This document shows positions 32,036 to 40,212 of a stretch of DNA of 50,319 bases, piece by piece (positions within the stretch are counted from its first letter, which is position 1; every line of letters starts with the position of its first letter). The notes beneath the pieces were generated by a model. The model was not told the origin of the DNA and searched no databases. It saw only the letters and a program-made list of their open reading frames with translations. The stretch lies in IMG/VR virus record IMGVR_UViG_3300046780_000444, positions 1-50,319 of that record. The stretch is one strand, 5' to 3'. The position numbers and the translations under genes are program-made. The DNA is from a virus.

Positions 32036-32236
32036 CTAGTCCTTGGGCAGGCAGGTCATCAGGATTTGGGTCAAAAGCTCGGTGCGGCGCTCAAGCTGGC
32101 GCTCAAGGAACCACATCGTGGAGCCGAGAAAGATCGCGTTGATGAACAAAAGCATGATGAAAACGGCGGGAAGGCTGGCGACAATGCCGCCGCCCACGTC
32201 GATCGCTTTGTGCAGGACGCCCTTGTCGTCCGTCAC
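32036..32236 (-). CDS. Small membrane protein, holin candidate
   Basis: A 66-residue protein starting MTDDKGVLHKAIDVGGGIVA, with one strong membrane segment (SLPAVFIMLLFINAIFLGSTMWF) and a charged tail (LERQLERRTELLTQILMTCL). Phage genes of this form, often next to portal/scaffold, are recurrent; a class III-type holin is possible. The start overlaps the upstream stop (ATGA). There is no adjacent endolysin, so the lysis role is uncertain. Confidence 0.7.
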   Translation of the reverse strand: MTDDKGVLHKAIDVGGGIVASLPAVFIMLLFINAIFLGSTMWFLERQLERRTELLTQILMTCLPKD

Positions 32237-32484
32237 AACGGCCTCGCTAGATGACGGATTTGACTGGCTATGTCGCTCAGAAGCGCATCGACCTCCAAGC
32301 CGTCACGATGCCCGATCTGATTATCGAGTACCAACTCAGCCACCTCCAAGAGAGTGGATCGGCGCGCTTCTTCGGCCGTGCATTCGATGATCTGCTGGAC
32401 CTTGATAGCAGCGGCCTGCGTCACGCCACGCATAAGACGCTCACACGCCTCTCGCGGGTCTAGTGGTTTGGCAGTCACTTTCAT
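32233..32484 (-). CDS. Small late helical protein (83 aa)
   Basis: An 83-residue protein started at the ATG at 32484, which overlaps the upstream stop (ATGA); an ATG 12 nt earlier is possible. It begins MKVTAKPLDPREACERLMRG and is mostly helical (TAEEARRSTLLEVAELVLDN). No recognised family. It is tied by overlaps to the Tad2-like gene before it and the membrane-protein gene after it. Confidence 0.65.
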   Translation of the reverse strand: MKVTAKPLDPREACERLMRGVTQAAAIKVQQIIECTAEEARRSTLLEVAELVLDNQIGHRDGLEVDALLSDIASQIRHLARPL

Positions 32485-32657
32485 GCAAGTTCCCAATCGG
32501 TCATCGCCTTGTCGATGTTATCAATCGCGCAAGTTACGCCGTTGAGCTTCTGACAAATCTCGCCATCGATAAGAACGGCGCGACATTCGCGGTGCCAAAC
32601 CACGCGGCGCACTTGCCGACCGGCCTTCAGCTTGGAGAGAACTTCAGCGTAGGTCAC
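32481..32657 (-). CDS. Tad2/DUF2829-like small protein (possible anti-Thoeris)
   Basis: A 58-residue frame opened by a GTG at 32657, two bases past the portal stop. It starts MTYAEVLSKLKAGRQVRRVV, then WHRECRAVLIDGEICQKLNG, and ends IDKAMTDWELA. The layout 'M.(F/Y)xExLxxLKxGxxVxRxxW...DWE(L/V)' is that of the DUF2829 family, which includes Tad2, a phage protein that binds the cyclic nucleotide signal of Thoeris defence. It is shorter than most members. Family membership is judged by pattern only and function by analogy. There is no separate Shine-Dalgarno; reinitiation after the portal is likely. Confidence 0.6.
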   Translation of the reverse strand: MTYAEVLSKLKAGRQVRRVVWHRECRAVLIDGEICQKLNGVTCAIDNIDKAMTDWELA

Positions 32658-32659
32658 AA

Positions 32660-35074
32660 TCAAGGCGTCGGCGTCTGGTTGATCGCACCGCGCGGCATGC
32701 CGCCGCCGGTGCCGGGACGATTGCCGTTGCGGCCGTAAATCTGCAGCGGCGGCACTCTGGGCCCCAACGGACCGGCGGTGCCGGGACCAGTCATCGCATT
32801 GGTTGCCGCTGCGGGATTGGCCCCAGCCGGTCCTTGCGCGTTCGGGTCCGAACCCGGTCCCGGCGGCCGCGGCGGACCGCGACCGGCGCCGGTAGGACCC
32901 TCTGGTCCCGGCGGTCCACCGGGCGCTCCAGGCGCGACCGGCGGCTTCGACATTAGCTGGTTCAACGCTTCCATGCTGGGCACGCCTTCGGCGAAAGCCT
33001 CGCTGATATCGATGTCGTCGCCCATGCGGCGGATCAGCTGCCGCGCCAGCCACTCGGGCGAGATCCCGGGAATGCGCTGCAGGAGCGGCACCAGCTGCGT
33101 CAAGACTTGCACGTCTTGCTGCCGGTTCGGCGGGCCATTGGCGCCGACGTCGACCTCAAGCCAGATGTTATCCGCGACCATCTGTTTATTGAGCTGCGGC
33201 CACACCGCGCCGGGACCGACCACGCGGACCACGGTCTGCTGGCTGACGTTGAGGACCAGGACCTGAGAAGCGGCTTGGGCCAGCTCCGTCATCACGTCGT
33301 TGATGTCATCGATGGTCGAGCTGAGATCGGTGTTCTGCGAGAACTGCGCGACCGAGACCTCGGTCGCGGTCGCGCTCGACGTGGTCCCCTGATCGGCCTG
33401 GTCCGAGCCCAGGACCCGCAAGACGTCCTCGAAGACCGGCTGCGTGTCGTAGACCGCGCTGTCGATCCCCGGCATCTTGATGACCTGCAGCACGTCGTCG
33501 ATCTTCTGGCCGGGGGCCAGCGCGTTGAGTTCGAGCAAGGCGTTGGCGGGATGCGTGCGCAGCTTGTCGAGATCGGCTTCCTCAAGGAGCCCCGCCGCGA
33601 CCGCGACCTTGGGCCGGTTGGCGCGGCGATGCTCGCGCAAGCCCTGGCGCGCGCGGTTGAGTTCCAGCTGCATGTCGCGGATCAGATCGATATCGCTCTG
33701 CGGAAAGAGCGTCTTCTCGTCATAGCCCTCGTTGAGCGTGACCGCGAACCACGGCCAGAAGCGCGTGATCTCGGCCTCGGGCGGGTTCGGCTCCTGCAAG
33801 AAATCGGGATAGCCGTCGCAGACGATGTAAACCGAGCCGTCCTTGCGATTGTAGATCTCCCACACGCAAGCCAGCGAGGCCGGGCCGTCGCTGTCGCGGC
33901 CGCCGCTATGCGGATCGCCCGCCGCGTAACTGCGCTGCTCGGAGCCGGGCTCGTAGCCGCGGCTCTGGCCGTCCTCGTTATAGGCGGTGTAGCTGGTCCC
34001 GATATCGACCATGTAGATTTCTTCGATCTCGTCCTCGGTCAGCAGGTATTCCTGCGCCACCCAATCGGCGCCGAGAAATCCCCGCAAGGTCCGGCACCGC
34101 GTATCGGGAATGATCGCCGTGCTATCCGGGTAGTCGAAGGTCAGGCCCTCGCGCACGATCAGCTGCGCCTCTGCCGTGAGGCTTTGGATCGCGAGCTTCA
34201 ATTCCTCGGCGTCGGCGCTGTCCTTGTCGATTTCCTCGTCGCTGAGATCGGCGGCCAGGCGCTCGATATTGGCAAGGCGCTCGCTCATATCGGCGATGCG
34301 ATGCTCGATCTCCGGGCTGAGCTTCATCGCGCGCTGGAAGCCGAGCTTCACATAGCCGACGCCGGTGACGATCGCGCGCCGGATCGTCATCTTCATCGAG
34401 CCTTTGAAGCTGTGCGTCTGCTCGCCGATGTTGTACTCGTATAGCAGCTCAAGGGTCTTGCCGACCCGCGTCATCATCTCGTGCCATTGCTTGACCTGCG
34501 CGGCGTCCTGCATGATGGCCGCGCTCTCGGGATCGGGCGGGACGCCCGCCTGCATCGCCATCGCCATCTTCTGCTGCGCTTGCCCGAGTTGCTGGCTGCT
34601 GCCGTCCCAATTCTGCGCGAGCAGCTTCTCCTTGATCTTGGCCTGCATCGTCGGGTTGTTGGGGTAGAGTTCCGCGGTGCGCTGCAGCACATGCCGGATG
34701 CAGATGTTGGCGACATAGCGATCGTCGCGCTTCTCCGATTTCTGCAGCTCCGGCCATTGGCGGCCTTCACAAAATTCCTCGTTCTCGCGCATGCGCCGGA
34801 AGGGCACGCGCCAATGCTTGCGCGCGCGCTTGACGCGGTCCTGCCAGCGCTTGACCAGCTTGCGCCGGGGCTCGTCGGGCTCCGGCGCATCGCGCTGGAT
34901 GAATTTGTTCTGCGGCTGAGCCAGCGCCGGGTTGATCGTCGCCGGCGTCGGATCGAGCGGCGGCATGCCCGGCGGCATTCCACCAGGTTGCTGCGGCGGC
35001 GGGCCGCCCATGCCGGGCGGGGCCGCACCGGCTGCGCCCAGATTGGAAGGTGGCGGAACTCCTACTTTTGGCAT
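32660..35074 (-). CDS. Portal protein
   Basis: An 804-residue protein with a Pro/Gly-rich N-terminus (MPKVGVPPPSNLGAAGAAPP), then LVKRWQDRVKRARKHWRVPF, ENEEFCEGRQWPELQKSEKR, VANICIRHVLQRTAELYPNN, GDSDGPASLACVWEIYNRKD-like strands, FWPWFAVTLNEGYDEKTLFPQSDIDL (residues about 433-458) and a Pro/Gly-rich tail. WEIYNRKDGSVYIVCDGYPD and the IDLIRDMQLELNRARQGLRE helix are typical of large podovirus portals. The dodecamer would occupy the capsid vertex and receive the terminase. It follows TerL and a membrane-protein gene. Confidence 0.88.
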   Translation of the reverse strand: MPKVGVPPPSNLGAAGAAPPGMGGPPPQQPGGMPPGMPPLDPTPATINPALAQPQNKFIQRDAPEPDEPRRKLVKRWQDRVKRARKHWRVPFRRMRENEEFCEGRQWPELQKSEKRDDRYVANICIRHVLQRTAELYPNNPTMQAKIKEKLLAQNWDGSSQQLGQAQQKMAMAMQAGVPPDPESAAIMQDAAQVKQWHEMMTRVGKTLELLYEYNIGEQTHSFKGSMKMTIRRAIVTGVGYVKLGFQRAMKLSPEIEHRIADMSERLANIERLAADLSDEEIDKDSADAEELKLAIQSLTAEAQLIVREGLTFDYPDSTAIIPDTRCRTLRGFLGADWVAQEYLLTEDEIEEIYMVDIGTSYTAYNEDGQSRGYEPGSEQRSYAAGDPHSGGRDSDGPASLACVWEIYNRKDGSVYIVCDGYPDFLQEPNPPEAEITRFWPWFAVTLNEGYDEKTLFPQSDIDLIRDMQLELNRARQGLREHRRANRPKVAVAAGLLEEADLDKLRTHPANALLELNALAPGQKIDDVLQVIKMPGIDSAVYDTQPVFEDVLRVLGSDQADQGTTSSATATEVSVAQFSQNTDLSSTIDDINDVMTELAQAASQVLVLNVSQQTVVRVVGPGAVWPQLNKQMVADNIWLEVDVGANGPPNRQQDVQVLTQLVPLLQRIPGISPEWLARQLIRRMGDDIDISEAFAEGVPSMEALNQLMSKPPVAPGAPGGPPGPEGPTGAGRGPPRPPGPGSDPNAQGPAGANPAAATNAMTGPGTAGPLGPRVPPLQIYGRNGNRPGTGGGMPRGAINQTPTP

Positions 35075-35077
35075 GCG

Positions 35078-35320
35078 CTAAGCCCGCGGCGCAAACGCAT
35101 GCGGCATGGCGCAAACGTAAAGGTCGTAGCAGAACCAGATAATGCTCACGATTACGATCACCGCGACCACGATACGGATCACTTGCATCGCCACGGTCCC
35201 GGCCCAGCCAAGCCAACCGAGCACGATCGGCAAAAGGATCATGAGGATCGCAACAATGCCGCAGACCACGACGAGCCAGACCAGCGTTTGCACGAGCCAG
35301 AGCACGCTGAAGCACATCAC
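35078..35320 (-). CDS. Small membrane protein between TerL and portal
   Basis: An 80-residue protein starting MMCFSVLWLVQTLVWLVVVC. Two long hydrophobic stretches (about 4-38 and 42-68) give two membrane helices, with a short polar tail ending FAPRA. Its start overlaps the TerL stop (ATGA). It could be a holin or pinholin, or a virion-assembly accessory. The location away from a lysozyme gene leaves the lysis role open. Confidence 0.7.
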   Translation of the reverse strand: MMCFSVLWLVQTLVWLVVVCGIVAILMILLPIVLGWLGWAGTVAMQVIRIVVAVIVIVSIIWFCYDLYVCAMPHAFAPRA

Positions 35321-36891
35321 CAGCCTCCACTACCAAAGCCGAGTTTCACGCTCTTTTCGGCCTGGTCCCGCTGCATCTTGAGCCAGCCATAGGTGTTCTC
35401 CAGCGGCTTGTTGTCCTGGTCCCCTTTGCGCGCCTCGCTTGCCGAGACCTGCAAGGTGAGCCCGAGCCCGATATAGGCCAGCGTGTCGACGAAATCGTCA
35501 TGCGCGTCGTAAGGGAACTTCAAGAGCTGGTCCCGCGCCGCAGGCCACCACGGCGCGCGCTCCGGGAAGCGCACGCGGTTCATGCTGAGGCGGCCCTGAA
35601 TGGACTGCGCGCGCGTTTGCTTATCGGCGATCGGCTGCATCTCGATGAGACTGCAGAAGGTGTGCGTCTCAAGCATGCGCTTGCGGAGGAAGGGACCGAG
35701 CGATTTCGAGATATGACCGCGCTCGGCCCACCAAAAGAGGGGCTTATGCAGCTTCATCATGCGCAGCATGCTCTCGACCGTTTGCTCGGCAGTCATCTGC
35801 CGCCACACGAGATCGGGCAGCACCCAGATCGTATCTTCCTTGTCGACGCCGATCATCATCAAGCAGGTCTTGTCCGAGCCTTGCTTCAACGCGACGGCGT
35901 GATCGGATGCGGCGTAGCAGCGAAGGTTGGCGGGCAGATCGTTGGGGCGATACGTGTGCAGCCAATCGACGCTAAAAAAGGTCCCGCCTGCCGGGCTCGG
36001 CCGCCCTTGATAGAGCGCGCTGAAGCCACGCACGTCGCGACGCTGCAGCGATTGCAGATAGGATTTGCCGAAACGGCCAGGCCATAAGGGCTCGTTGACT
36101 TGGCGATGCAAAGGGTCCTTGCCGTCATCGAAAGCCAAGGCGGGAAGGTCGATAATATGCCATTCGGCCGCTTCCTCGGGGTCGTAGTAGGTATTATGCG
36201 GATCGGTGAGCCGACCGATCAGATCGTCCTGATGCCAGCGCGTCTGGATCAGCATGATACGGCCGGTCTCGTCCATGAGCCGCGACGCGATAACCTGCGT
36301 GAACCACGTCCACAGCGTGTCGCGGATGGTCGGGCTGTCGGCTTCCATGCGGTCTTTGATCGGGTCATCGATGCACAGAAGATCGCCGCCGCGGCCGGTG
36401 GTGGTCCCGCCGCGGCCGACAAAGGCGAGAATACCGCCCGCATTGGTCTCCAAGCGGTCGCTGGCTTTGCTGTCGCTTTTGAGCGCGGTTTGCGGGAAGA
36501 CCTGCGCATAGGCGGGGCTCAGCATGATGTCGCGCACGGCGCGGCCGATGTCCTGCGAGAATTTCTCGTTGTAGGTCCCGAAGATGACACTCAGCTCGGG
36601 ATGCTTGCCCGCAAACCACGCCGTGAACATTTTCGAGGCGAGCTGCGTCTTGCCGTGTCTTGGGGGCAGGTTGATGATCAAGCGCCGGATGCGCCCGGCT
36701 TCGAGTTCTTCGAGCGCGGCGCAGATCACTTCGTGAAAGCGCTGCACCTCGTAGCGCGAGAAGTCGGGATCGTCGGCGTGGTTCGGGTTGGGCATCATCA
36801 GCTTGGTGAACGCAAGCATCGAGGTCTCGGCATCCGTCACCGCAATGAGGCGCTTTAGGGTGGTTTCGTAACGGACGAGATCCGGCGTCAT
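35317..36891 (-). CDS. terL: Terminase large subunit
   Basis: A 524-residue packaging motor. The ATPase has Walker A NLPPRHGKTQLA (Lys81), an adenine-region motif before it (PDFSRYEVQRFHEVI) and Walker B DLLCIDDPIKD (171-180). The nuclease domain shows the first Asp in CYAASDHAVALKQGSDKTCL and the last acidic pair in YDAHDDFVDTLAYIGLG. The FVGRGGTTTGRGGD loop before Walker B is common in phage TerL. It would cut and pump concatemeric DNA; imperfectly overlapping contig ends would fit headful packaging. Confidence 0.95.
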   Translation of the reverse strand: MTPDLVRYETTLKRLIAVTDAETSMLAFTKLMMPNPNHADDPDFSRYEVQRFHEVICAALEELEAGRIRRLIINLPPRHGKTQLASKMFTAWFAGKHPELSVIFGTYNEKFSQDIGRAVRDIMLSPAYAQVFPQTALKSDSKASDRLETNAGGILAFVGRGGTTTGRGGDLLCIDDPIKDRMEADSPTIRDTLWTWFTQVIASRLMDETGRIMLIQTRWHQDDLIGRLTDPHNTYYDPEEAAEWHIIDLPALAFDDGKDPLHRQVNEPLWPGRFGKSYLQSLQRRDVRGFSALYQGRPSPAGGTFFSVDWLHTYRPNDLPANLRCYAASDHAVALKQGSDKTCLMMIGVDKEDTIWVLPDLVWRQMTAEQTVESMLRMMKLHKPLFWWAERGHISKSLGPFLRKRMLETHTFCSLIEMQPIADKQTRAQSIQGRLSMNRVRFPERAPWWPAARDQLLKFPYDAHDDFVDTLAYIGLGLTLQVSASEARKGDQDNKPLENTYGWLKMQRDQAEKSVKLGFGSGGW

Positions 36892-36894
36892 GCG

Positions 36895-37125
36895 TTAGAT
36901 CGGTGTGCCCCCTGCAAGGATGTAGTCGCGATAAGCCTGGCGATGAACGCGCATCAAGGCCGGGGTTGCGTAAGGCAACGGCGGCGCGGCAAGAGGCTCT
37001 GGCGTCTCTTGCGGCGCTGGCGTTGGCGGCTCAGGCGCTGGCGTTGGCGGCGCTGGCTCGGGCGTTGGCTCGGGCGCTTGTGCGGCGGCGGCATGGTGCG
37101 GCTTGGAGCGGGGATGATTGCGCAT
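36895..37125 (-). CDS. Pro/Ala-rich small protein (76 aa)
   Basis: A 76-residue protein starting MRNHPRSKPHHAAAAQAPEP, a run of Pro/Glu/Thr/Ala, then a conserved-looking end PYATPALMRVHRQAYRDYIL AGGTPI. The C-terminal YRDYILAGGTPI reads like a short binding peptide. It lies three bases before TerL on the same strand. A structural or small-terminase role is possible but unsupported. The low complexity makes homology judgments unsafe. Confidence 0.6.
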   Translation of the reverse strand: MRNHPRSKPHHAAAAQAPEPTPEPAPPTPAPEPPTPAPQETPEPLAAPPLPYATPALMRVHRQAYRDYILAGGTPI

Positions 37126-37139
37126 CTGCTGGCACTCCT

Positions 37140-37646
37140 TTAAGGCGCGTTGACAGTGACGGTGTTGGACGGCGGCGCTGCGGTGCTGCCGCGTACGTTC
37201 TCGGCCGTGACCGTGCAGGTCACGAAGTGGCCCTCGTCCTCAACCACGGTGATGTAATCCGGGCTGTCCTCGCCGATCGGATCGACATCATCGCGCAGCC
37301 AGGCGTAGTGATAGGCGGTCGGCTCGCCTTGCCAGTTGCCCATCGTGCAGTTGAGCGCGTCGCCCGTGACGACGGGGCCGATCGGCAAGAGCGCCGGAAC
37401 GTCAACATTGACCGGGGCCGTCTGCGGCAACGGCGGCGGCAGCTCGATGCCGCCCGGGATCAACGACGCGACGTTGCCCCCGAAGCTGTCATCCTTAATC
37501 GCGCCCACCCAGACTTGCGGCGCGGCGCCAGCCGTTGTTCCCAGCTCGATATAAAGCTCGCCAGCGGAAAGGCTATCCGGCCGCGGCGGGAGAAAGCCGA
37601 CGCGATAGGACGCCATCATCGTGACGGTTTCTGGATCGACGCTCAT
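37140..37646 (-). CDS. Tail protein with Ig-like domain
   Basis: A 168-residue protein starting MSVDPETVTMMASYRVGFLP. After an N-terminal strand region (AGELYIELGTTAGAAPQVWV) comes a domain with LNCTMGNWQGEPTAYHYAWL and GHFVTCTVTAENVRGSTAAP, the 'C..G.W.G.P..Y.Y.W......C.VTA.N..G' pattern of bacterial/phage Ig-like repeats. Such domains decorate tails or capsids and aid weak carbohydrate binding. Start and stop overlap neighbours, placing it in the fibre operon. Confidence 0.75.
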   Translation of the reverse strand: MSVDPETVTMMASYRVGFLPPRPDSLSAGELYIELGTTAGAAPQVWVGAIKDDSFGGNVASLIPGGIELPPPLPQTAPVNVDVPALLPIGPVVTGDALNCTMGNWQGEPTAYHYAWLRDDVDPIGEDSPDYITVVEDEGHFVTCTVTAENVRGSTAAPPSNTVTVNAP

Positions 37647-37876
37647 TGACCGGCCTCCATCGAAAAGACGTTATCGCTGCGCTGTATGGGTTCGGCTTGC
37701 TTCGCACAGAGCTGTTCATATTCGGCTTGCTGCGCATAGAGCTGATCGTGCAGCGCCTGGATGATCGGATTGACGACGCGGAAAGGCCCCTCGCCGAGCG
37801 CCGCGAGCACCTGGTTCCATTGCTGCGCTTCCAGCGTGACGGTCAGGCGATCGGTCGGGTTGAAAGGCTGGGTCAT
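37643..37876 (-). CDS. Small late protein (77 aa)
   Basis: A 77-residue protein from the ATG at 37876, which overlaps the upstream stop (ATGA). It begins MTQPFNPTDRLTVTLEAQQW, with NQVLAALGEGPFRVVNPIIQ and a helical Glu/Gln end (YAQQAEYEQLCAKQAEP). The TVTLEAQQWNQVLAALGEGPFR pattern is seen in short phage tail-region proteins. Perhaps a trimer-forming chaperone or fibre-attachment factor; not established. Confidence 0.7.
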   Translation of the reverse strand: MTQPFNPTDRLTVTLEAQQWNQVLAALGEGPFRVVNPIIQALHDQLYAQQAEYEQLCAKQAEPIQRSDNVFSMEAGQ

Positions 37877-38421
37877 GGCCCGATGCGGCACCCTTGCATC
37901 CACGTCACGGGATTGGGGAGGGGCGATCCCACGATGCTCAAGGGTGCCGTGCCTTGCACGCGGATAAACCCTTCGATGTAATCTGTCGTACCGTTGAGCT
38001 TCGCCAAAGCGGTGACGTTAATAGAGCAAGCGCCGGCGACGGTATCGCCCGTGCGTCGCCACTCGGCACCGTTCAGATAGATCATCGCATTGATGAGCAA
38101 GATCGGCGTGCCGTTGCCATAGGCCGTGAGCATAATCTGATAGGTGCCCGCCACCGTCGGCTGAAAGCGCGACAGTCCCGCGTTCCAAAAGCTCCCGGTA
38201 TCCCAATCGACATGATCGAAGGGGATTTTCGTTGTCGAGAAGTTGGCCAGTCCGCCGACGGCGGCGGTAAGCCCGACGCTGAAGTTTGGACTACCCGGGG
38301 TTACGGCGGTTACGGCGGTTACACCGCTGACCCACTTCGCGCCGTCCCATATCCACGTCGTGCCGTCGGAGCCGGTGTAGGTCTGGCCGGTGGCCGGGGA
38401 GCTGGGGAAATCGAGGGCCAT
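37873..38421 (-). CDS. Tail-fibre protein with C1q/TNF-like jelly roll
   Basis: A 182-residue protein from the ATG at 38421. The N-terminus MALDFPSSPATGQTYTGSDG with TTWIWDGAKWVSG is the short adapter repeat common in phage fibre proteins. The rest has FDHVDWDTGSFWNAGLSRFQ, VAGTYQIMLTAYGNGTPILL and AMIYLNGAEWRR, the strand order of C1q-like trimeric heads. It probably binds a host surface sugar. Three GGTTAC repeats in the linker give VTAVTAV. Confidence 0.78.
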   Translation of the reverse strand: MALDFPSSPATGQTYTGSDGTTWIWDGAKWVSGVTAVTAVTPGSPNFSVGLTAAVGGLANFSTTKIPFDHVDWDTGSFWNAGLSRFQPTVAGTYQIMLTAYGNGTPILLINAMIYLNGAEWRRTGDTVAGACSINVTALAKLNGTTDYIEGFIRVQGTAPLSIVGSPLPNPVTWMQGCRIGP

Positions 38422-38422
38422 C

Positions 38423-38611
38423 TTATGGCTTCTCCTTCGCGACCGGCGTCGGCGCGGGGTCCGGCTCGTTGCCGTCCTCAAGCCACGAAACATAATCCTG
38501 ATAATCGCGGTTGCCGGGATCGAAGGGGATGAACGCGCCGTCGCCGAGGCGCTGCACGATGCTCGGCTCTTGGCCGGGAAGTGCTGCGACGAGTTGATAT
38601 GCGTTCGCCAT
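38423..38611 (-). CDS. Small late protein (62 aa)
   Basis: A 62-residue protein starting MANAYQLVAALPGQEPSIVQ, with RLGDGAFIPFDPGNRDYQDY and VSWLEDGNEPDPAPTPV. 'IPxDPxNxDYxxYxxWLxxGNxPxPA' is a short phage motif seen both as free proteins and at fibre ends. It may be a fibre chaperone. It lies two bases after the 532-residue fibre gene and two before the C1q-like gene. Confidence 0.75.
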   Translation of the reverse strand: MANAYQLVAALPGQEPSIVQRLGDGAFIPFDPGNRDYQDYVSWLEDGNEPDPAPTPVAKEKP

Positions 38612-38613
38612 AA

Positions 38614-40212
38614 TCAGAGGTCCGCCGACAGCGTTAGGTCAAAGAGAACGTAGTTTGGGCCTGCTGCCGGTGAGTTCGCCGAGACCCGCAAATGCGATGG
38701 CGCAGGTATGAACGCGGTTACGCCGCTTGCGTTGCCGTAGCTGACATTAGCGAAAGCAGCGGTAGGCGCAGCCCGCATACACACCGGCAATATAAAGTCG
38801 TTGTACATAGCCCCCGGGCCGTAAGTCGATGCTGTCATATTGATATAGCTTTGATAAAACCGCTGGCAGTTGGCGAGATCGTAGCGCGGGTCGGGCTTCT
38901 CAAGCGGCGTCGCGACGCTGCCGACCTCAAGCTGCACGCCCGCCAGCGAGATCGTGCCGCTCTGCACGCCGATACCAGTCGCCGCAGCGTAGTTTGATCC
39001 AGCCGAGTACCAAAAACTGATTTGAAAGCTGTTGAGGCCGCCGGTGCCGATCGTCTTGCCCGCCACTGATGGGATCGCTGCCGTCAGCGTGTAGCGTGTC
39101 AATGTGCTGCTCAGCGTCACTGTGCCCAGCGAAACCGGACCAACAGCGGTGCTACCACCCGTGCCGAAATTTTGACTGTAAGTAACGCCCAGCTTTGACC
39201 CACCGGGGGAAGCATTAGCCCAAAACGACAGCGTGACCGTCAGGCCGGATGTGCGCTGCACACCTTCGATGTGCTGATACGCGATCACATAATCGCCTGC
39301 GCCGGAGCCGCCCGTAAAACCGTTGGCATAATAGTTCGTTACGCCGTCTAGCCCGGGGAGCGATCCAGCAGGAAGCGCGGCAGTGGAAACGCTCATCGTG
39401 CTGCCAGAGATCGCGGCGGCCCAGCGATCAGCCGTGTATCCGGTTGCCGTAAATGGCCCCGCGCCGCGCTGCTGGATGTTGAACAGCGGATTATGAAGAA
39501 GATTACGGCCGATGTTATTTGTGCTTGCCGTGTTGCCCGGCACGCTCGATGCCGTCACCCATTGCTGGCTTGTGCCGTCATTATAATAAACATAAAGCTG
39601 ACCCCCGGTGCTGTCCCACCACAGCTGCCCCGCCACCGGCGAGGCGGGCGCAGTCGCGAGGATCGTCGCACCGGACGGCTTGGCGTCGACGTATTGCCGG
39701 GTCGCGGCTTGCAGCGGCGCAGCGGGATCGGCCGCAAGCGTGAGCGCGCCGGTGAGGGTGCCGCCCGCCAGCGGCAAATACGTGCTGCGTATCGCCGTAT
39801 CCGCCGCCGCCAACGTCGTGTTGATGGCGTCGACGTACTGCTTCGTCGCGGGCTGCAGCGCCGCTGCTGGGTCCGCCGCAAGCGTGAGCGGTCCTGTGAG
39901 CGTGCCGCCGGTAAGGAGCAAGCGCAGCGCATCCTTGGCGTCCGTGTATTGCTTCGTCGCTGCGCCGAGCGCGAGAGAAGGATCGGCCGCCAGCGTGAGC
40001 GCGCCGGTGAGGGTGCCGCCCGCGAGCTTCAAATACGCGCCGCCCGCTGCGCCGCTGTCGGCCGGGTCCGATGAAAGCAATAAACGATTGCCGCTGCCCG
40101 ATCCGATCCATAGCTTCGTCTGCGGCCCCAGCTCGGCCGAAAGCGCGCCGGGCAGGAGCGTCGTCGGCGCGACATTGGTATTCGTGCGAAGAATTTGGAT
40201 CGTCTGCGCCAT
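38614..40212 (-). CDS. Tail fibre with repeated shaft motif (532 aa)
   Basis: A 532-residue protein starting MAQTIQILRTNTNVAPTTLL. The shaft has three copies of a motif GGTLTGxLTLAADPxxxLxxATKQYVDA (residues about 65-185), each followed by a short spacer. After a TILATAPASPVAGQLWWDST hinge comes NIGRNLLHNPLFNIQQRGAG and a large beta-rich head ending FDLTLSADL. It is the probable receptor-binding fibre. Its start overlaps the preceding gene's stop (TGATG), and that gene holds a fourth copy of the repeat. Confidence 0.85.
   Translation of the reverse strand: MAQTIQILRTNTNVAPTTLLPGALSAELGPQTKLWIGSGSGNRLLLSSDPADSGAAGGAYLKLAGGTLTGALTLAADPSLALGAATKQYTDAKDALRLLLTGGTLTGPLTLAADPAAALQPATKQYVDAINTTLAAADTAIRSTYLPLAGGTLTGALTLAADPAAPLQAATRQYVDAKPSGATILATAPASPVAGQLWWDSTGGQLYVYYNDGTSQQWVTASSVPGNTASTNNIGRNLLHNPLFNIQQRGAGPFTATGYTADRWAAAISGSTMSVSTAALPAGSLPGLDGVTNYYANGFTGGSGAGDYVIAYQHIEGVQRTSGLTVTLSFWANASPGGSKLGVTYSQNFGTGGSTAVGPVSLGTVTLSSTLTRYTLTAAIPSVAGKTIGTGGLNSFQISFWYSAGSNYAAATGIGVQSGTISLAGVQLEVGSVATPLEKPDPRYDLANCQRFYQSYINMTASTYGPGAMYNDFILPVCMRAAPTAAFANVSYGNASGVTAFIPAPSHLRVSANSPAAGPNYVLFDLTLSADL

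Noticed and set aside
33107-34444. Plus-strand open frame of 445 codons antisense to the portal gene
   Set aside because: The composition is that of a shadow frame; the portal on the other strand has clear motifs and context.
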